The notes below the pieces were generated by a model that was not told the DNA's origin, did no database searches, and saw nothing but the letters and a program-made list of their open reading frames with translations. This document shows positions 57,879-64,000 of a DNA stretch of 64,000 nt, piece after piece. Position 1 is the stretch's first letter; each line of letters begins with the position of its first letter. The DNA lies in NCBI GenBank assembly GCA_001931875.2, contig MSJH02000815.1, forward strand, positions 372,001-436,000, read 5' to 3'. Both the position numbers and the translations under genes were made by a program. This DNA comes from Byssochlamys sp. IMV 00236 (taxonomy: Eukaryota; Ascomycota; Eurotiomycetes; Eurotiales; Thermoascaceae).

Positions 57879-58530
57879 TCAAACGCCCCTCGATGACCTC
57901 GTCCCAATCCCACCCGGACCGTGCCCATCTCTCCTGTCCGATCGTCCCCAGGATCGAGTACTAGCCCCAGCTCCAATGGAATTGGACGGTGAACCAGACA
58001 CAGACGCCCCACGAGAAGAAGACGTAGAGACCGCCGCAGATGATGCAGCGGATGTCGCCGAAGAAGATGTGTTGGTCACAGCTGCACCTTTTGCGGACGA
58101 AGCGGCGGTGACCGCCGTTGGATTGCACGTTGCGCAGATGAACACGTTGAAACCGTGTCCGTCGCAGCGTGAGCAGACGGAGTCTCTGGTAGGCGGGTTA
58201 TTGAGTTGAGTGATTGGTTCTTTCGGGAAAAAAAAAAGGAGAAGAGAGGAGAAATATACAGGGAATGTTGAGTTTCAGAGTTTGATGGAAGAAGGGAATA
58301 GACAAAATTTTGCAACTTGTATGATAATAAATGCATGGCAGATAGGAAAGAAGATCCTACCAGAACATTGTGCTTGTGCGAGTCCTGAACAGAAATAGGC
58401 AAAAAAAAAAGATTTGAACATACCTTGGCGCATTTCCTGCACACATACTGCAGGTCACAACGGTTCTGCCCCTGATGCAGGACACATGCTTAGGGTCTAG
58501 CGACAGGGGCGCCACGCTTGCTCGAGACAT
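57879..58530 (-). CDS. Small protein with DnaJ-like CxxCxG zinc motifs
   Basis: Two exons, 58530-58424 and 58185-57879, encode 137 residues. The 238-base intron is long for this genome but has a GTATGT donor and a CTACCAG acceptor, and phase 2 joins them to AGA. The junction gives TCSMCAGNAPRDSVCSRCDG and then GFNVFICATCNP: four pairs of cysteines, CxxCxG-x(5)-CxxCxGxG-x(5)-CxxC, as in DnaJ-type zinc fingers and related small zinc proteins. The rest is Ser/Ala/Thr-rich and disordered. I do not recognise a named family; it could be a zinc-binding chaperone co-factor or regulator. A different frame of the same exon 1 also gives cysteine-rich text (see findings), so the model is moderately sure. 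Confidence 0.55.
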
Positions 58531-61500
58531 CACTGCTCTATAACAAAAAAATAACCCCGAGTAGTAGTGTTAGCCCGCAATTCGGCCTGAGTTGAGAACT
58601 GAAGAGAATCGCGGGTTTTATAATAGATAGATATGTATCCGTAAAATGGTCAAGACGATATATTGGTGCGACAAGATTTTCGACACTCCCGAAACAGGTA
58701 AAGACAGGATTGTTTAGTTGGTGTCTGAAGATTTTTGTACTTACTTCTTTCTCCCCCAAAACGATCTCCTGAGGTTACCCTGTTTATAGAAGATTTTCGC
58801 TCCTCGATCAGACAATGCTTCAACCGACACCAGACGGTAACCTGCCACGCAATGTGGAAGACACTGCAACAATAGGAAATTGAATATTTCTCAGGTAGAG
58901 CTGCAGTGTCACTCAACGCAAATTGGTATTCTACAATCACTGTGAATAATCAATATGGCAGAGACCTCCGCGATACAGCATTGGTGATACTAAGTTTTAG
59001 TTCAACCTGTCACGGCTTTGGTGGTGGAGTATAAAAGATCAGCAGGACACAAGCATGAAAAGCCTAAGTTCTCACGTTAGCAATTCATGTCAATTCTGTA
59101 GACTGCAGGCCAGGTCTCAAGCAGGAGAGAAAACATCTGGGACAGCAGCTGAAATCGAATGTTGGTGTGGTGTGTTCTATGATTTTATACCGTACTGCAG
59201 TTATCGATGGCTTCATGTTATGTCAGTGGTCCTTGACAGACATTATATTTGAAATTACCATCCCACAAGGTGGACGGACAAGGGCACCATAGACATCTGA
59301 AGCTACGCCGGGTACATCCTACGCTGGCTCGTCCCCCAAAGGCCCAGTCACCTGTCCACCGAGAGAGGTTAGTCGAAAATAACTGAAATAGCGAGCGTAT
59401 TGCACAGAAAAGGGGCCCCAATCCAAGAAGCTACACTTCGTGGATGTCAGACTCGACTAAAATCTACAGTTGTTGCGTTGTGCTGGCACAGCGAGTATCG
59501 AGGATCACCAAAATGGCTGCCTCCAATAGCAGTAAAACTAAATGTCGTACAGGCAATTGGCACTTGGGGAAATTGTCAATATCATCATCCTTCACCGCTT
59601 CGTGTCCAGCCTAGTAGTCATCTCAGATCTTTCGGAGCCGTTCGCGATTGTCGAATCAAGATATGCCAACCTCGGAAGGCTTGCTGCGGCTAGCATAGGG
59701 CATCAATAGATAATTCCTTGACAGCTTACGTTGACAGGACATATTTAGCATGTATGCGCGTGCTGACTGGATACAGGGGGTGAGCGGAACACGGAGTAAC
59801 AGGACCTCATCGTATTCGTGGACACAGCAAGCCGGCCATGCCAAAAGTCCATACTGAAGTCGGGCGCAGCTGCTGTTACTGCAACGTTGACATCCATTAG
59901 AGAGGTAAAGGTGTACTGACGTAGCCAGGGCATAGTCATCTCTAGGCAAGAGATGAGATAGATTATCATTGAGATCACAAGGACATGCACATACGGACTA
60001 CAAACGCTGCATGCCGGTTGGTTAGGGTTGTAGCCGGCTGTTTGTCGCGATCATGTAGGTCCAGCGCTGGCGGCTGCTGAGGGGAAACAAGAGAAATTGC
60101 CCTGGGAGGTTAGCGCTCTACTGTCGATAAACAAGGTGATATGCGTGTAGCAGCCAGCGCAGAACAAGGATATCGGGGAAACAGGTCTTGAACCCAAGAG
60201 TATTACTACCTTCTGTAACAGGGGAGGATGTCATATTGTATTTTCCGTCATATCTCATGTTCCCCTATAATCCTTTTCCAAAATGTTATGCAGAAGTTTT
60301 CGATTCTCAGTTGGAAATTCTGCTCGTTTGAGCCACATAAATAAATAGACAAGGGGAGGCCAAATCCCGAGTTCTCTCTTATTGACTGGTGGTCATCTAG
60401 ATCTCAAATATAAACCAAATACCGAGGGCCACTTTGAAACAGTCGATGGAATAAGGTACTTACGTCTAGTACAATTCTTGACACTTGCCTTGGCAGAGTA
60501 TTAGGCACAGCGAGAGCCAAATGAAAATGGACAACACGGAAAAAGAGCCCGCGCCAGTCGCACAAACAAAAGATTCCAACATCTCTATCTAGGTTCCTAT
60601 GATTCTTACGCAGTATCAGAGTAATGACAGAGGAGACTGGAAGAGTACGAGCGTTTATAATCACCTGAAAGCTGCGCTCGCATCCTCCGTAGAGATAGAG
60701 AGTTGTGACCGACCTGAGATCCGATGAGATAGGAACAGAAATTCCTTTGGCAGGGATTGACGATCTAAGCCCCCGCATGAGACGGGTTACAGGCACTTAG
60801 GGTCCGCTTCTGCATGGCCGCAGTTACCGATAGAATTGAAAGTGTCAATCGCATGGTCGAGGTCAATAAGAGAAATTCATTGGTGGAGATTTGTTTAGAT
60901 GATAAAAAGGTTGAAATTGATTCCTTTCTCTGTATATCAGGACAGAGACTCGCCATCGTGCTCGAAGTCAGAGCCCCGGTCTAGAAACAAACGACGATCA
61001 GGTAGGTATGATGGGCCCAGACGTCCGCTCTGTCTTTGGGAATGCTATCCTGGGCGTGGGAATTTCTTTGATCAGCAAGCATGATCCAGCCAGATGTATG
61101 TACCGGAAGCTTTGACTGGAAGACATTGCCTAGAGACACAATTCTGTTCAACGTGAGTTCTGCGTTGGGACTCAACTATCAATGATGGAGACTGCGGCAT
61201 AGACACGTTATCCCCGGTCTCTAGAGATATCACGCCAGTTGTTTAGATGAAAAGAGTGTGTATGCAGGCCATACCTGTTCTTGAGTTCCGCTGTCTGGGT
61301 TGCCAGCCGGCGCAGGACCAGTGGTTGGAGGGGATGTCCTAGGTGATGCGGCAGAGACTCCAACTCAAACATCATTCTGTACTTAAGAATCCGGGCCTAT
61401 CGGGCAACTAATCAGATCGGGAAGGTATCAACGTCTCAATCTCGAGATTAGCAAGAGAGAGAAGAGGTCTGTCAGTCAGCTCGACAGCACACAGAGCCTA

Positions 61501-62388
61501 CCAAACGGCAGAAAACAGGATGATCACGGTTGCCTCGCCTGGCCTGACCTCGACACTTGTCCCTTAGGTCCTTCTTTGAAACACCATGAATGCATTTCTG
61601 GAATGGAAAATTAGGCACACAGCGTATCTTGCTGCCGACCAACAGCGGACATCCATCAAATTAGTTCGTCTCAATTTAAACGAGCGCTGCTGGACAGACA
61701 ACACCCTTCAGCACCCAGGTCTGCCTCTCATACTACGTTAGAGCGGGGTCCTACACGGTGTAGGTACTCTCCAGATTTTCGAACTAACGTCCTCGGAGCG
61801 CCCGTTCACGGAGTACGCGGAACCTTAACGGGAGAAGAAATATACCTGTACTACAATACCGATGCTACAGATATGATGGTCCTGAAATGAATAAAAGAAA
61901 ATTTGAATTGGTTTGTTGCTGGATATTCATAGGTAAAGCCTCACATGGGCCATATCACACAGCGGCCCCTGCTGACTGCGATGAGAGGAATATTGGCCTC
62001 TAGACGCAAGATTTCTTCAGCGTGCAGTAGTGCAACCACCCATGGTAGCAAGTCGCCAGCAGGAAAGAGGGGTGCGAACCGGTGGGGGCGGGGGTCTCTG
62101 GAGATATGGTGACAGAGAGTCTGTAATAGTAAGGAAAGAAAGAAAGAAAAAAAGATCGAGCTGCAGCAAGAAACCTAATGTGAAGCCGTATTAGACAGTC
62201 ACCCTGGGTAGCGATTCCTACGATGTCCACCGTATTCCCTAGCAGACGCACTAAAAGATAGCCTTCCCCTGAGCTAAACGCCTTCGAAATCCATAATCAC
62301 ATAGTCCCTGAAACGCCAGTCATTGTGTGATTCATCGCCATACGGCCGTAGGATCCATACTCGTTGTTCAATTGCATGGAAATAGGCT
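58531..62388. other. Gene-poor region
   Basis: About 3.9 kb in which I find no convincing gene. Minus-strand frames at 60404-60796, 60765-60956 and 60981-61175 and plus-strand frames near 59055-59693 lack ATG starts or family similarity. Some have splice-like ends, so an untraced gene or decayed remnant is possible. A (GAAA)n stretch lies near 62131-62150. Confidence 0.4.
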
Positions 62389-64000
62389 TCAACCAGTGAA
62401 GAAATCCGGGGGTAGCGATGCCAGACCGGCAACAGTGAGAATGCTGCCGACAAAAACTCCGCCCAAAGCGACAACTGCATCTCTGGCTAACTTGCGGCGA
62501 CGGGAGGGAGCATGCGTTAGCTTTGCACGCTTTTGACAATGCCCGTTATCAGATACACCGTTCCCGGCGGATTGTTCCTCGGAGACAGCAGGGATCTTGA
62601 TGAGCTCTGGAGGAGAACTGTCAAGGTCATTTATAGGTAGCTGTGGCTGAGCGTCTGGAAGCGAGGCCACATCACCAAAGACACTTTCCAACTGAGCATC
62701 CCTAATAGACTCGCCGCAGTGACGTAGGTCAGAGAACTCATCGAAGTAGGATGGGCCAGAAACAATCGATTCCAATTCCATTTCAGCCGCCTTTCTCTTC
62801 AGAGAGGTCCTTGGTTCCACTGGCTTGCAGTCATGAACAATATCAGCAATGGACACGCGTGTGGTTGCAGTGGACTCTCCAGTTCGTCTCTCGGTAGCAT
62901 GTTCAAGTGCCAATGCGGCCTTGTCACTGTTAGCAACACTACCACTCTGACCCGTACACTGCGGAAAGAGTGGCGAATGTGTGAAAGACGGAAGAGCGGT
63001 CTTTCCAAAACTGTTGTACCTAGGTAGCGGTTTCATGCGTTGTTCCTCCACGACTGGATCAGTACGGTGGTCCACTAGGGTAGATGGCCCAGGGAGAATG
63101 ATGGGTTCCATAGAGCCAACATTCTCAGTTGAGGGTCGCGTATGGTCGAGCATGAAAGGTCCATCAGAATATCCGTAAGAGCTAGGGGCTTTCACGAAGA
63201 CACCAGATGGAAATCTGCAGGGCCGCCACTGGGATGCATGGTCCGCGGCCGATGGTCCTGCCCATTCATCGATACATGGTCCGGTAGAGAGGGTGGCGTA
63301 GACTGCAGGAGGGGGAGTGTACGACTTGTTGGTGGTATGAACGTGGCTGTTGGCGAAGCCTTGTTCGAACGACTCATCGCTGGAACAGGATGCACCGGCG
63401 TCCTCATCATCTTCGAGCTCTTCCGACATTTGGGATTCGGAATCTTCCTCACTGCTGTAAGTCTCAAGATTTTCCCAGTCATGGTTGTCCGAGAAGGCAC
63501 CTGGAGTGAAAGCCGCTGGTGGGGTCGTTGTTGGTGTCACCAGAGCCTGGTCCTCGTCAACGGTGACAGGCACCTTCCGCGTGCCTTCAGCCAAGTCTGA
63601 TCCATTGGCCGCGGGCTTGGACTGGGATGCCTTAGGGCTCGAGGTCTCCGCATCGTCTCGCGTGCAGCCATCCGCAGCATCTTTGCTGAGAGGGGATGTA
63701 GCCGGGGTGGACTGATCTTTGGGGTGGGTAGAGTCTGCTTCAGATTCGTCGTCCGAGTCGGGAACCGTGAATGTTGTCACTTGCTTATGGCAAGAGTCAC
63801 GAACTATTTCGATCACCTCATCGTCGTCGGGTACAGAGAAACTGTTCGTGGATGGCTTCGTGGGAAGCTCTCCGGGGGGTTCACTTGGCTCCTTATCACT
63901 AATGAGGGGTCAGTATATATAGTCATACCCAACCACCCAGGCATACATACTCATTATCGAACCACTGACACTCGCAGCGAACCTTGAGGGGAGCAAAAGT
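62389..64000 (-). CDS. Probable FHA-type, tail-anchored protein (C-terminal part, 5' truncated by window edge)
   Basis: C-terminal part of a minus-strand gene. A 50-base partial exon (64000-63951: FAPLKVRCECQWFDN) is spliced over a 52-base intron (GTATGT donor, CATTAG acceptor) to the exon 63898-62389. About 519 residues are visible. The middle is acidic, Ser/Pro/Thr-rich and disordered (SSEEDSESQMSEELEDDEDA). Near the end are SLKRKAAEMELE and a basic block APSRRRKLARD, followed directly by a hydrophobic segment, VVALGGVFVGSILTVAGLAS, and a short LPPDFFTG end. That arrangement fits a tail-anchored protein. From the overall layout I think it is a fungal FHA-domain protein related to Far9/Far10/SLMAP, but the FHA domain itself is outside the window, so this is inference. 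Confidence 0.6.

Noticed and set aside
60404..60796. 130-codon minus-strand frame in the gene-poor region
   Set aside because: No ATG start and no recognised domain; kept only as a hint of a possible decayed or non-coding gene.

Overview
The window looks like nuclear DNA of a filamentous ascomycete, most likely a Eurotiales/Aspergillus-type genome. Genes are split by short introns of roughly 50-140 bases with GTRNGT donors, CTRAC-like branch sites and YAG acceptors. The proteins are recognisably fungal (CAF-1 large subunit with a PIP box, Prp24, SNF1, fungal HNH and MYND proteins, and the fungal 'MGQYW' family). Gene-poor stretches are AT-rich and full of TAACTAAC-like and homopolymer tracts. 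The genus is inferred, not proven. Exon structures were built by hand: donor, acceptor, reading phase and family similarity agree unless I say otherwise.

Layout. 0-12.7 kb: the end of an SRPK-like kinase, an O-methyltransferase lacking the usual catalytic His, a GNAT acetyltransferase, the PP1 regulator inhibitor-2, and a very large RasGAP-like protein. 12.7-18.2 kb: a gene-poor AT-rich block with a heavily decayed relic of a fungal kinase-like multigene family. 18.2-22.8 kb: the CAF-1 large subunit and a conserved Ser-rich protein. 22.8-26.5 kb: a second gene desert. 26.5-38.3 kb: a peroxisomal-type alpha-methylacyl-CoA racemase, a WW-domain protein with C-terminal repeats, the splicing factor Prp24 and, divergent from it, mitochondrial ribosomal protein uL22m. 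39.5-48.2 kb: a zinc-finger regulator, a membrane-anchored phosphoglycerate-mutase-like enzyme (with an assembly gap in one intron), an MGQYW-family protein, an epoxide-hydrolase-type alpha/beta hydrolase, a possible RNA polymerase III unit with tRNA-like A and B boxes, and a Cys-rich small protein. 49.1-58.5 kb: the energy-sensing kinase SNF1, a short-chain dehydrogenase, a MYND protein, an HNH-domain protein and a small zinc-motif protein. 58.5-62.4 kb: a third desert. 62.4-64 kb: the C-terminal part of what is probably an FHA-type tail-anchored protein, cut by the window edge.

The genes do not form an obvious pathway or biosynthetic cluster. They are mostly housekeeping and regulatory genes (splicing, histone deposition, phosphatase and AMPK signalling, mitochondrial translation) mixed with lone metabolic enzymes. 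I found no CRISPR array, rRNA gene, intact transposon or convincing canonical tRNA gene. I see no clearly new multi-gene system. The best leads for something undescribed are the tRNA-like Pol III unit near 47.0 kb, the RIP-like kinase relic near 16-17 kb, the unusual C2H2 protein with a hydrophobic tail, and the WW/EKVG-repeat protein.
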